Shown here: positions 34,310-45,688 of the stretch, in pieces
Position numbering within the stretch: the stretch's first letter is position 1
How the letters are laid out: each line of letters starts with the position of its first letter
DNA from: Amborella trichopoda
Taxonomy: Eukaryota; Streptophyta; Magnoliopsida; Amborellales; Amborellaceae
NCBI RefSeq assembly: GCF_000471905.2
Contig: NW_006497023.1
Span: 2,505,677-2,569,676, forward strand
Reading direction: 5' to 3'
Length of the DNA stretch: 64,000 bases
Notes under the pieces: generated by a model
What the model was told of the DNA's origin: nothing
The model's input: only the letters and a program-made list of their open reading frames with translations
The model's database searches: none
Program-made: the position numbers and the translations under genes

Positions 34310-34860
34310 CGATGACCAAATGGCATCAAAATAGGACCAAATCGGTCTCAAATGAAAGACATGTGTGTATGATTCAAGTTTTCTTTTTTCCATGATATAA
34401 TTTTGTATGGATAAAAAGATATGATGCTAAATGTCGAGCCATGACAACGTTCATAGTCGTTGCTATTCCCAGCAATGGTGGCCCTCCTTAGGAAATTCTT
34501 TTGACTTAACTAATTGTATAAAAAAACCTTTAAATTACCGCCATTGCAAAGGTTTACGAATGCACTTAAAGTTGCATGTTTGGAGATTTTTTAAATTACC
34601 CACGGACTTTGAGCTCTGACCCAAAACGCACGGACATGTCACTGTGCACTGTTGCAGGGAAGTTTCCAGCAACTAAGTCTCACTTTGTACTGAGGTAACC
34701 CATCAAACGACACCGAAATTTCTTCAAATCACTTTTTTTGTAAATAAATGTGTATTAGCTCAAGGTTTCATGTTTGAGACATTGTGAAACACCCCCTACA
34801 TCGGGAGCTATGCCCTGTGCTAAGAGGGGCATGTCACTGTTACTTGGCACTACATCATTG
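34310..34860 (+). repeat. About 190-bp modules, Gypsy-1 5' LTR
   Basis: Three diverged modules, starting near 34315 (GACCAAATGGCATC), 34500 and 34700 (CATCAAACGACACC). The last two close with ATGTCACTG (near 34636 and 34830). Confidence 0.55.
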
Positions 34861-35164
34861 TAGGACCATGTGACGCTAAGTTATCTTGATATATGACAAA
34901 TGTAAATTCCATATGAAAAATTCCATGTGAATGCCATAAAGATATCTAAATGATGATGTGTAAACTGCACTTTTAGAGAAAAAAGGGCCGCGAGCGTGAT
35001 AATGATGAAATAAATTAACAATGAATGCCAAATGCTACAGAGAAAGCTTATGTGTAAATGCCCTGTGATAGCTTATGAAATGCATGTCTTTTGCTAAATG
35101 CTATTACATTATGACGAAATATGATTCATCTGTTATGAGGCAATGAATGGCCACTGCTTATATT

Positions 35165-35460
35165 GTTAATGACCACTACGTGGTGGGACACTCACCGGTA
35201 GTGGATATTGTGCTGTTATATTGATGAGAGTGTTGGCCACTATGCATTTGGACCTGTGCCCTTTGGTAGCAAATATTGGACTTATTGATGGGAACATTGG
35301 CCGCTACGCAGTGGGACCTGAGCCCATCGGTAGCGAGAGCTAGGTTCACCAAGATATTGATGAGGATATTGGCCACTACGGGGTGGGACAGTCATCTGTA
35401 GTGGATGCTACTATGATATTGCCTGCTACGCGATGGGACACTTATCGGTAGTAAGGAAAG
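35165..35460 (+). repeat. Hairpin array in Gypsy-1 5' LTR
   Basis: Five diverged units of 55-70 bp, each with a hairpin. At 35173-35204: CCACTAC, bulged G, then GGTG, loop, CACC, then GTAGTGG. At 35302-35335: CGCTAC, then GTGGG, loop, CCCAT, then GTAGCG. Paired changes keep the stems. Confidence 0.75.
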
Positions 35461-35620
35461 AGATGCTGGCCTACCCCCTAACCTGCATAATGATAGGAAC
35501 GGTTTAAGGGAGAGGATAAAGGTTCGCACGCTAAATTTATGAAATGATATATGATTGATTCCTTACAAGGTAAGGGCTTATTGAAACCCCAATGCACGCT
35601 GGGGACTGTGTGAGTGTGTT

Positions 35621-35661
35621 GAGGGTATTACGAAGTGGACATCCCACTTGTCATTACCCTC
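35621..35661 (+). other. Two-part hairpin, Gypsy-1 5' LTR
   Basis: Outer stem GAGGGTA (35621-35627) with TACCCTC (35655-35661); inner stem AAGTGG (35633-35638), loop ACATC, CCACTT (35644-35649). The equivalent in solo-1 has GAGGACA/TGTCCTC. Confidence 0.65.
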
Positions 35662-36427
35662 CCTCTTGTGTGATGGTAGAGGTCCTAATGGATAGGGACC
35701 CTACTGCAAGAGTAGGTGCTTCAGGGAGTGTGTGGGTAATGATTGAATTTCTTCATAAGGAATGTTTAACATTATAATGATGGAAATATTTATGATTTCA
35801 TTAATGGAAGGCTCTTATCGCACTGGTTTAGTGATGACTTCCATTTAAATGAAATGTTTATATACGACGTCTTGACTTGATATGCATTTATGCTAAATTA
35901 TGATTTTATATTGATAAACTGTACTATTGTCACATATGGATAGCACCACCATAGATGTATAACACTAGACCTGCTTACTGAGCTGTATAGCTCATCTCAT
36001 TATTTCTCCTGTACTTGTAGATTGATAGCAGTAGGTATAGGGCTGGAAGTTCATGTTTGGTGGCTGGAAGACAAAGTTAGTGTTCTTGTAGAAGGTGTTT
36101 AGACCTTGTTTATGTCTGGGCTGTTTGACTCTGGTTTTGTTTTGTTCTTGGTGGATATGTGTAATATTGGCCCCAGGTTCCCCGAACTGAATGTAATATT
36201 TTGGAATATTTTTATATTATGAATTTTGATGTGCGGAGTTTTCCTTACTCTTCTGATAGTTAAACTTCTCCCTTTAGCTCTCTTTCATAGTTTGCTTGAT
36301 TTTCGAATATAAATGCATTGAGTCCACTCCTACCTGAGTGACAAACGTAACATTGAATCACGAGCCCATGCTCGATCGCTCGTCGCCGCGTAAGGCGAGG
36401 TGGACGGGGGTGGGGTAGTGACAAATA

Positions 36428-36445
36428 TGGTATCAGAGTAGCCAG
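36428..36445 (+). other. Primer-binding site of Gypsy-1
   Basis: TGGTATCAGAGTAGCCAG, four bases (AATA) after the LTR. TGGTATCAGAGC is the complement of the plant initiator Met-tRNA 3' end, the usual primer of these elements. Confidence 0.9.
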
Positions 36446-36537
36446 GAGAGGATTCTTAGCTTAGTAAGTTTAGGAGAGTCCTTAGATTAGTTTTGGGATA
36501 GGCATGTGACTGGGTCTTCTTGTGACCAGGTTAAAGG

Positions 36538-37560
36538 ATGTCAAGAGCTCGTAACCACAACGTGAGTTTCAGTAATGAAAACATCGAGGCGCTCGGCGAG
36601 TTTTACAAGATTCTGGGGGCTATGACCCAAATGATGAAAGAATCGACGCCAACACAGTCGACCCTACACCAGGGCAGAATGACAGTATCCTCATGGAGAG
36701 GTTTAGCAGAATGGCACCCCCAACCTTTTTGGGGCATGGAGGAGTGGAGAAGACTAAGAGGTGGAAGAAATAGATAGGGAAGATCTTAGAGGTGTTACAC
36801 TGTTTGGATAAGCAAAACGTCAGGCTAGGGGCCTTTATGCTAGAAGGAGAAGTAGAGTACTGGTGGGACTCGGTAAAGTAGGCTTGGAGCAAGACAAGGA
36901 CCTAGGTCACCTAGGAAAACCTCTTGACAGCATTTGACGTGAAGTACTTCCCCGATTCAGTCAAAGAAAGGAAGGAAGTGGGATTCATTGAACTCCAGCA
37001 AGGGGGCATGACTGTTGAATAATATGCCGCCTGATTCGCAGAGCTCTCTAAGTATGGACCCCACATCATAAATATCGAGGCGCGAGAGGCAGCTAAATTT
37101 GAAAGGGGCTACGACCAGATATCAAGAGTAGGGTGATGTCGGCCAATATAAATTCGTACACCCAGATGGTAAACCATGCTCTGAAGATGAAAAAAAGATT
37201 GCGAGGATCGCAGGTTAAGAGACGAAAGAAAGAGGAAAACAGTGTCGTTGGGAAAGTTTAGGAAGAAACCCTGACAGTCTTTTAAGAGAAACGCCAGAGG
37301 GAGGCCATACCCACCTAACCCAAGAATCCTGAAGAGTCTTCCGGGCAATATGGGCAATGACCGACGCTCGATTTGTACTTATTGTGGGAGAAGCAATCAC
37401 ACTACTGCGGAATGCTACCGAAAGAAGAATGTATGTCTGAAACGAGGCAAGCCTGGCCACTGGGCGAAGGACTGCCCAATGATAAAGACCGAGAATCTTT
37501 TGAAGACCCACAAATGAGTGTTCGCACTCACTGAACAAGAGGTTAAGGCATCCACCTCGG
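36538..37560 (+). pseudogene. Gypsy-1 gag
   Basis: The start ATG at 36538 gives MSRARNHNVSFSNENIEALGEF, aligned with the Gypsy-2 gag start. The gag core (EVEYWWDSVK, YFPDSVKERKEVGFIELQQG) is spread over frames with stops. The C-terminus has two zinc knuckles: CTYCGRSNHTTAEC (37374-37415) and CLKRGKPGHWAKDC (37434-37475). The second has lost a zinc-binding Cys (CLKC to CLKR). Gag would form the particle and bind RNA. Confidence 0.85.
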
Positions 37561-38000
37561 TGATCAAAGGTATCATCTCAATTTATGATATTAATGCTAA
37601 AGTCTTAATTGACCCTGAATCTTCTCATTCATTTGTTGCACCCCATTTTTCTCTTTAAATGAATGTTGCGCCTACATGCCTTAATTACACTTTAGTAGTA
37701 TGTACATCTGTGGGAGGCTTTATGGACACTGATAAAGTATATAAACAATGTAACAATTGATGGGTGTGACCTGCTAGTAGACTTCATCCACCTCGATATT
37801 CAAGACTTTGATGTAATTCTAGGCATGGATTGTTAGTTTACACACCATTCCACTTCGACTTCCATGAAAAGACGGTAACTTTTAAACATCCGGATCAAGT
37901 GAAAGTGTACCTTGAGGGCATTAGGGATACTTCTCCTCTGCACTTTATCTCTACCCTCTGGGCCTCTCGCCTCTTGGCTAAGAGATGTGTAGGATATTTG
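37561..38000 (+). pseudogene. Gypsy-1 protease
   Basis: In frame with the gag knuckles: VLIDPESSHSFVAP (GAC at 37611-37613). The expected DPGS/DSGS active site has Gly replaced by Glu, which should abolish activity. The domain continues NYTLVVCTSVGGFMDTDK and decays before the expected VILGMDWL (read as CNSRHGLL after a shift). KTVTFKHP from 37872 marks the domain end. Confidence 0.8.
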
Positions 38001-38905
38001 GCATATGTAGTAGAGAATCAGGATGTTCAGACCCAGTTAGAAGAGATACCCGTAGTAAAAGAATACCCTAAAGTGTTCCTAGAAGAATTGCCATCCCTAC
38101 CTTCAGAAAGAGAAATTGAGTTTGAGATAGAGGTAGTGCCTGACACCACCCCTATCGAATGGCCCCAGCGTAAGTGAAACAGTTAAAGGAGCAGTTGCAG
38201 GAATTCTTGGATAAGGGATTTATTCGACCTAGTGTATTACCCTGGGGTGAACCGGTCCTGTTTGTGAAGAAAAAGGATGGGTCCTTGAGATTATGTATTG
38301 ACTATAGGCAGTTGAACTAAGTGACGGTGAAAAATAAGTACCCTCTGTCTAGGATTGACGACCTCTTTGACTAGCTCCAAGGGGGCCAAGTGTTTTCAAA
38401 GATTGATGTCATATCAGGTTATCATCAGTTGCGGGTCAAGGAGGAAGACATTCCAAAGACCACTTTTAGAACGTGATACGGTCACTATGAGTTTCTTGAG
38501 ATGCCGTTTGGGTTAACCAACGCCCTTGCTGTGTTCATGGATTTGATGAATAGGGTGTTCAAACCCTTCCTAGATGACTTTGTAGTGGTGTTTATCAATG
38601 ATATCGTGAAATATTTGAAGAGTCAAGAACTGCATGAACAACATCTAAGGATGGTCTTGCAAACTTTGAAGTTGGAAAGATTGTATGCTAAGTTGAGCAA
38701 GAGCAAGTTTTGGCTCCCTAGTGTGGCCTTCCTTGAACACATTATTTCTAAGGATGAGATCATGATAGACCTCTTTAAGATCGAAGCTGTACTTAAGTTG
38801 GAAAGGCCAACAAATGTGACTAAGGTTCGTAGCTTCTTGAGACTGACAGGGTACTATAGGCGCTTTGTAGAAGGATTCTCAAAGATAGCGCTTCCCCTAA
38901 CTTGA
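38001..38905 (+). pseudogene. Gypsy-1 reverse transcriptase
   Basis: The N-terminal part VFLEELPSLPSEREIEFEIEVVPDTTPI ends at 38177; after a frame change the core resumes: [20 protein letters not shown] (38501 on), then the catalytic box reads FIND (38591-38602) instead of FIDD/YVDD, then [21 protein letters not shown]. The enzyme would copy the element RNA. The first Asp of the pair is lost, and stops precede the core. Confidence 0.85.
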
Positions 38906-39514
38906 TTGACCCAGAAGAATCCAAAATTTGTATGATCAGAAGAGTGTGAGAGGAGTTTCCAAGAGTTTAAGAAGAGACTAGTCACAGCTCCAATATTAGT
39001 CTTGCCCGAAGGAAATGAAGATTTCGTGGTTTATACCGATGCATCCCATAAAGGGCTCGGATGTGTACTTATGCAGAGAGATAAAGTTATTGCTTATACC
39101 TCAAGACAACTAAAGCCGTATGAATAGAACTATCCTACTCACGACTTGGAGCTTGCAGCAGTAGTGTTCTCGTTAAAAATCTAGAGACACTACTATGGGG
39201 CTCAATTTAAGGTGTTCACAGACCACAAGAGTCTCAAGTACCTATTTTCCCAGAAAGATCGAAACATGAGGCAAAGAAGATGGATGGACTTATTGAATGA
39301 TTATGATTGTACAATTGATTACCAACCTTGCAAGACTAATGTAGTAGCTGACGCTTTAAGTCAAAAAGCTTTCGTCTCCGTGGCACATTTGATGGTTCGA
39401 GAGATGAAGCTATTAGAAGATGTGGTGGAGTGGCACCCATCTCAGCCCCGTAGCGAGGGGGAACGAATGCTATCATGTTTAAGAATGGAACCCCAAGTCC
39501 TTCAACAAATCTGA
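38906..39514 (+). pseudogene. Gypsy-1 RNase H
   Basis: Same frame as [19 protein letters not shown] (GAT at 39038-39040), AYTSRQLKPYE, HDLELAAVVFSLKI, then [32 protein letters not shown] and [12 protein letters not shown]. This is the usual Ty3/gypsy RNase H order, with the core acidic residues present. Stops at about 38906, 39127 and 39181. Confidence 0.85.
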
Positions 39515-40920
39515 GCGGCCCAAAAAGGAGATCCCCAGCTAAAAAAAATCATTGAAGACATAAAAATGAATGGAAAAGGAGATTTTTTTATGAGAAATGA
39601 TGATTTGTTAAGATTTAGAGGCTAAGTGTGTATTCCTAATGATGAGAAGATAAAAAGGGATGTTCCAGAGGAAGCACACCACTCCCACTACGCAGTACAC
39701 CTAGGGAGTACGAAGATGTACCAAGATTTGAAAAAGACTTTCTGGTGGAACAACATGAAGCGAGATGTAGCATCGTTTGTCACTAAGTGTTTGACATGCT
39801 CGCAAGTGAAGGCAGAATATCAGAGACCCGCATGACTATTACAGCCCCTACCCATACCAAAATGGAAATGGGAACACATCACGATGAACTTTGTTTCTGG
39901 ATTACGGAGATCAAGTGCAGGGCATGATGGTATCTGGGTCAGAGTCGATTGATTAACTAAGGCTGCTCACTTCTTATTGGTTTGCACGACCTATACTCTA
40001 GATAAATTGGCCCACTTTTACATCAGAGAAATTGTGAGATTGCACGGAGTTCCCATCAGCATTGTGTCAAACAGGGACACTAGATTCACCTTCAGATTTT
40101 GGACAAGTCTGCAGTCCGCATTGGGAACCAGACTTACATTTAGCATCCCCTTTCACCCCCAAACAGATGGACAGTCAGAGAGAATCATTGAAATCTTGGA
40201 GGACATGTTAAGGGCATGTGTCATGGACTTTAAGGGAAGCTGGGAAGATCATCTACCCTGGATATAATTTGCCTACAATAACAGCTTCCAAGTCAGTATT
40301 CAGATGGCACCTTATGAGGCCCTATATTGAAGAAAGTATAGGTCGCCCATCTGTTGGGACGAGGTGGACGAAAGAATATTAATACGGCCTAAAATTGTTC
40401 TGATGACTTCAGAGAGGATTTCCTTGATTAGAGAGCCGCTCAAGATAGCCCAAAGTCAGCAAAAATGCTACGCCGATAATCATCGGAGAAATCTCAAGTT
40501 TGAAGTAGGAGATAGAGTCTTCCAAAAAGTATCACAAACCAAGGATGTTACGAGAATTGGTAAAAAGGGGAAATTGAGCCCACGATTCATTGGACCTTTT
40601 GAAGTCCTGGAAAGAATTGGAACCGTGGCTTACCGACTTGCCGTACCACTTAAACTGGCAAGCATCCACAATGTCTTCCATATATCACTGCTAAGGAAAT
40701 ATCAACCTGACCCATCCCATGTCTTGGAGGATAAACCAATCCCGCTTAGGGAAGACTTGACCTATGTTGAGCAACCAATTGGGATTTTGGACAGAAGAGT
40801 ACAGGTGTTGCACAATAAAAAAATTCCCCTAGTCCGGGTACAATGGCAATATCATTCAAGGGAAGAATTGACATGGGAATGAGAGGATGAGATTAGGGAG
40901 AAATACCCCCACCATTTTAG
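39515..40920 (+). pseudogene. Gypsy-1 integrase with chromodomain-like tail
   Basis: HHCC-type zinc domain (HHSHYAVHLGSTKMYQDL ... CLTCSQVK), catalytic core with two Asp lost (MDFV reads MNFV; SDRD reads SNRD) and the Glu kept in GQSERIIEILEDML, then GPFEVLERIGTVAYRLAVP and the C-terminal YVEQPIGILDRRVQVL...VRVQWQYHSREELTWE, which is the chromodomain region thought to steer chromovirus integration to particular chromatin. Stops at about 39624, 39836, 39949, 40268 and 40328. Confidence 0.87.
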
Positions 40921-40956
40921 TTAATGTTAATATGATTTTGAGGACAAAGTCCAGTT

Positions 40957-40970
40957 AAAGGGGGGGATGA
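40957..40970 (+). other. Polypurine tract of Gypsy-1
   Basis: AAAGGGGGGGATGA directly before the 3' LTR start TGTAAGG. It primes plus-strand synthesis; the equivalent in Gypsy-2 is AAGTGGGGGGGTGA. Confidence 0.85.
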
Positions 40971-41104
40971 TGTAAGGGCCACAATTTTCTCCCAAGCCAG
41001 TATCGCCGCACGGGAAGACGGATGTAATGTCGAGCGAGAAGGTGTAAGGATTTTCACCGTGCATGAAATGTGTACGGAGTATCACTGTCTGAGACATTGA
41101 CGCA

Positions 41105-41850
41105 CGTGTTTAAGGAGCAACGCTGGTTCGAATTGCGCCGGTTGGAGCAGCACCGGTTGGAAGAGAAGAGAGTAGCACGCTGGTTGGAGCAACTCCGGTT
41201 GGAAGAGAAGAGAGTAGCACACCGGTTGGAGCAGCGCCGGTAGGAAGAGAAGAGAGTGGCATGCCGGTTGAAGTAGCGTCATTTGAAAGAGAAGAGAGTA
41301 GCATGTCGGTTCCAGCAGCGTTGGTTGGAAGAGAAGAGTAGTGCGCTGATTGGAGGAGTGCCGGTTGGAAGAGAAGAGAGTAGCGCATCGATTGGAGCAG
41401 CGCCAGTTGGAAGAGAAGAGAGTAGCGCATCGATTGGAGCAGCGCTGGTTGGAAGAGAAGAGAGTGGCGTGTCAATTGGAGCAGTGCCGGTTGGAAGAGA
41501 AGAGAGTAGTGCGCCGGTTGGAGCAACACCAGTCGAAAAAGAAGAAAGTAACGCACCAGTTGAAGCAGCACCGGTTGGAAGAGTAGTGAGTATCGCTCCG
41601 GTTGGAGCAGCACCGATTGGAAGAGAAGAGAGTAGCACGCCGATTGGAGCTGCACCGGTTGGAAGAGAAGAGAGTAGCATGCGGGTTGGAAGAGAAAAGA
41701 GTGCCGCACCAGTTGGAGCAACACCGGTTGGAAGAGAAGAGAGTAGCACGCTGGTTCGAGCAACGCCGATTGGAAGAGAAGAGAGTAGCGCACCGGTTCG
41801 AGCAGCACCGGTTGAAAGAGAAGAAAGTAGCGCGTCGATTGGAGCAGCAC
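41105..41850 (+). repeat. 42-bp minisatellite in Gypsy-1 3' LTR
   Basis: About 17 units of the same 42-bp repeat, some shortened. It is the source of open frames of up to 305 codons (41110-42027, minus) and 193 codons (41283-41864, plus), which I do not call genes. Confidence 0.92.
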
Positions 41851-42117
41851 TGGGAGTGTCTTAGTCAAACGAACAACTTCTGTACATGTTAGAGTCGCCT
41901 CGTAGTAGTCAGAGCAATGAGTGATTGCGTCGGCCACAGTGTTTTGCAACCACCCTCTTCTTTTAAGCCTTGTGCAACACGGGTCTCTCCCATTTTTCCC
42001 AAATTTTCCGTCTCTCTTGAAGTTCACAGCTGCCCCTTCCCGGACAGCCCACTAGTGAAGCCATGGAAAGCTCGTGAAGGCCCTGAGTGAGGATTTGTGA
42101 CACCATGAGAAGTCAAG

Positions 42118-44187
42118 GTAAGTGGGTTTAGCTTTATGCATCCATGAGTGTTGTAAAAAGGTTGAAATGGATTAGATGATATAAAGGAAAATGTGAAGAC
42201 TGAATGGGTTAACATGAGGTTGAACTTTCAGTTTGTGCTTTTCAATGCCATGATTGTGTCCACCACATGTTTGATCTTTTTATTCATTGATCTTTTTATT
42301 CATGGAAACTCATGAAATCACTCACTGTGAGACTCCTTATCATGAATAAGGCTCCAAGCCCAAAGTGTAGCTTGGCTAGGGAATATTAAGTGTTCTTTAA
42401 AATTATGTTAATTTGAGAATCTGAAGGTACGGAACTATGAATGTTTTTGCAACTATATGTTCGATGACCAAATGGCATCCAAATAGGAACAAATCAGTCT
42501 CAAATGAAAGACATGTGTGTATGATCCAAGTTTCCTTTTTGTCTTGATAAAATTTTGTATGGATAAAAAGATACGGCCCTAAATGTCGAGGCATGACACT
42601 GTTCATAGTTGCCGCTATTCCTCGCAACTGTGGCCCTCTTTGGGCAATGCTTTTGACCTATGTAATGCTATCCAAAAACCTTGAAATTACTGTCATTGGA
42701 AAGGTCTAGGAATGCACTTAAAGTTGCATGTTTTGAGATGTTTGAAATTTCCAACGGATTTTGAGCTATGACCCGAAACATGCAGACATGTCACTGCTCA
42801 CTATTGCAGGGAAATTTCCAACAACTTAGGCTCACTTTGTACTACGCTATTGACCATCAAACGACACCTAAATTTCTTTAAATCACTGTTTTGTAAAGAA
42901 ATGTGTATTAGCTCAAGGTTTTATGTTTGAGGAATCCTGAAACTCCCCCTACATCGGAAGCTATGCCATCGCTAAGAGGGGCATCTCACCGCTACTTGTC
43001 ACTGCATCATTGTATGACTATGTGATGCTAAGTTATCTTAGTATATGATAAATGTAAATGCCATATGATAAATTCCATGAGAATGCCATAAAGATATGTG
43101 AATGATGTCGTGTGAGCTGCACTTTGAGAGAAAAAGGAGCCACGAGAGCAATAATGATGAAATGAATTAACATTGAATGCCAAAGGATACTGAGAAAGCT
43201 TATGTGTAAATTCCCTATGATAGCTTATGAAATTCATGTCTTTTGCTAAATGTTATGACGTTATGATCAAATATGATTCATCTGTTATGAGGAAATGAAT
43301 GGCGACTGCTTTTATTGTTATTGACCACTACGCGGTGGGATACTCAAGTGGATACTGTTGTTAAATTGATGAGAGTGTTGACCACAATGCATTGGGACTC
43401 GAGCCCTTTGTAGTGGATATTGGACTTATTGATGGGAACATTGGCCGCTACGTGGTGGGACTCGATCCCATCGGTAGCGAGAGTTAGGCTCACCAAGATA
43501 TTGATGAGGATATTGCCCATTACACGGTGGGACAGTCACCGGTAGTAGATGCTACTATGATATTGCCTGCTCTGCGATGGGACACTTATCGGTAGTAAGG
43601 AAAGAGATATTGGCCTACCCCCTAACCTGCATAATGATAGGAACGAGTTAAGGAAAATGATAAAGGGTCGCACCCTAGTTTTATGAAATGATATGTGATT
43701 GATGCCTTGCAAGGTAAGGGCATATCGAAACCCCAATGCGCTCTGGGGACTGTGTGAGTGTGTTGACGATATTACGAAGTGGACACCCCACTTGTCATTA
43801 CCCTCCCTCCTGTGTGAAGGTAGAGGTCTTAAGCAATGGGATTGGCTTAGCCTGATGGATAGGACCTCTATTGCGTGAGTAAGTGATTCAGGAAGTGCAT
43901 GTATAATGATTGAATTTCTTTATAAGGAATGTTTAGCATTACAATGATGGAACGATTTACGATTTCATTAATGGAAGGCTCTTATCGCACTGATTTAGTG
44001 ATGACTGACGTTTACATGAAATGTTCATATTCGATGTCTTGACTTGATATGCATTTATACTAAATTATGACTCTATATTGATTAACTGTTCTATTGTCAC
44101 ATATGGATAGCACCACCACACATAAATAACACTAGACTTGCTTACTGGGTTGTATAGCTCATCTCATTATTTCTCCTCTACTTGTAG
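42118..44187 (+). other. Putative LTR intron, Gypsy-1 3' LTR
   Basis: Donor-like TCAAG/GTAAGTGG with GTAAGT at 42118-42123; acceptor-like TTATTTCTCCTCTACTTGTAG ends at 44187. 2070 bp. The exon-side bases changed relative to the 5' LTR (TTTAG to TCAAG) while GTAAGTGG stayed fixed. Confidence 0.5.
43315..43830 (+). repeat. Hairpin array and two-part hairpin, Gypsy-1 3' LTR
   Basis: Same units as 35165-35661. Hairpins recur with CCACTACGCGGTGGG and CCGCTACGTGGTGGG left arms, some now degraded. The inner AAGTGG/CCACTT stem is kept near 43780, but the outer stem is weakened (GACGATA against TACCCTC). Confidence 0.65.
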
Positions 44188-45680
44188 ATTGATAGCAGCA
44201 GGTATATGGGTAGAAGTTCGTGTTTGGCGGCTAGAGACAGAGTTGGTGTTCTTAAAGAATGTCCTTAAACCTTGTTTATGTTTGGGCTGTTTGGCTCTGG
44301 CTTTGTTTTGTTCTCGGTGGATATGTGTAATATTGGGCCTAGAAGCCCCGAACTTAATGTAATATTTTGGAATATTTTTAAATTATGAATTTTGGTGTGC
44401 GGAGGTTTTCCTTACTCTTATGCTAGTTAAGCTTGTCACTTTAGCTCTCTTCCATGGTTTGCTCGATTTCTGAATATAAAGGGGTTGAGTCCACTCCAAC
44501 CTGAGTGAAAAATGTTACATTGAATCATGAGCCCACGCTCAATCGCCCATCGCCATGTAAGGTACGGTGGTCGGAGGTGGGGTCGTGACACGGTAGAATC
44601 AGCCTCTAGCACCTTGAAATTGACCCCTATAAATGGAACCCTACTTTTGAAGCATCAAAAGGCCATGGGACCACTGCCATTTGATCCTGCACAGTCGAAA
44701 ACCCCTAGACATCAAATTTCAGCTTAAACAGATACTCCATGAAGAAGTTATAGGCAAAAAATTAAAGCAGGAGCTGCACACTATTCCTATGTGGCCAACC
44801 TGCAACTAAACTCCATTAAAGCACAATCATGAATAGTGAAATTTCAACCTCCATATCTCCCTCGTCTGAGATCGGATTGTGCTCAAACTTATTGGGGCTT
44901 GTTCGTCTTGTTGAAACGAGCGTTTTTATATGTGGTACATCCTATGACGATGTTGGAGCAGGGAGAAAAGCTAAAGAGAAGTTCGTTATTCAAAGCCGCA
45001 AGTTGCAGAAAATCAGAAAGACCTCCACTCACTTGAACGACCATGTCACAGTGCTCGTGACCCGATCGACATGAGACCGGTTGCATCGCGTGTTTAAGGT
45101 CTGTGGCTATCGCTGGTCCGAACCCTACGCATGATGAATGATAGGATTTCGCACAAGATTCAGTTGAAGTCATTACAGATTCCGGCAGCCGAAATTCTAA
45201 ATTCTGGCAAAAATTTTGAAGATTGTCAATTCTTCGTTCGGGCACCAAATAACATCCCATTTGTCACAACACGATAGTGGTAACATGCTCAATGCAATTC
45301 AGCAAAGAAATCAAAGAAAAACACCAAGATGAAATCGCACTATCAATCAAAAGTTTTCATGATCTATTCAAATTTCAAGTTACGAGATCATGCCTTGTGA
45401 TTCGTGGCTTAAAATTATTATCAAAATGATCGTAGCATCGAGCCCTACGTAATGGCAATCATCATTTGTTCATTCAGATCCTGAATCGACAATGGATCGT
45501 CCGAGAAGAATCCAGAACGTCCCTAGTTCCATGCATGGACTGATTTGGAATTTTTCCAATTGTTAGGCTGGGGCAAATCAGTCATTTTGCACCCCATTTT
45601 CTTAATTGTTTTAATTCAAATAAACCTTAATTGTCATCAATTAGGGTTAGTTTTGGTCCACCCATGTTTTAGCCCTAGTC

Positions 45681-45688
45681 TATAAATA
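45681..45688 (+). promoter_or_regulatory. TATA box of Tat B 3' LTR
   Basis: TATAAATA; same context as 19015-19022. Confidence 0.78.

Larger units (their letters stand above)
33982..36020 (+). other. Putative LTR intron, Gypsy-1 5' LTR
   Basis: Donor-like GTTTAG/GTAAGTGG with GTAAGT at 33982-33987; acceptor-like TTATTTCTCCTGTACTTGTAG ends at 36020, preceded by CTCATCTCA as a possible branch region. 2039 bp, close to the other copies. Confidence 0.5.
33035..36423 (+). mobile_element. Gypsy-1 5' LTR
   Basis: TGTAACGG...GTAGTGACA, 3389 bp. Order: 42-bp minisatellite, TTTTAAGCCT core (33826-33835), donor-like GTAAGT, 190-bp modules, hairpin array, two-part hairpin, acceptor-like TAG, then a 400-bp tail with CTGAGTGAC just before the end. 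Confidence 0.9.
33035..44590 (+). mobile_element. Gypsy-1: full-length Tekay/Del-like chromovirus nested in Tat B
   Basis: 5' LTR 33035-36423, primer site 36428, gag-pol 36538-40920, polypurine tract 40957-40970, 3' LTR 40971-44590. The chromodomain-like C-terminus, DP.S protease and initiator-Met primer site fit the Tekay/Del group. The two LTRs differ at roughly 15 of the first 80 aligned bases, many at CpG, so the insertion is old. Coding frames carry many stops and lost active-site residues. Confidence 0.9.
40971..44590 (+). mobile_element. Gypsy-1 3' LTR
   Basis: TGTAAGGGCC...GTCGTGACA, 3620 bp, collinear with the 5' LTR. It has more 42-bp units than the 5' copy and keeps the TTTTAAGCCT core (41961-41970). 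The GTCGTGACA end is followed by CGGTA and then resumed Tat B LTR sequence. Confidence 0.9.

Noticed and set aside
41110..42027. 305-codon open frame on the minus strand (also 33158-33814, 33145-33687, 33267-33704, 41283-41864)
   Set aside because: They arise from the 42-bp minisatellite in the Gypsy-1 LTRs, which is open in several frames on both strands. The peptides are simple 14-residue repeats with no domain.
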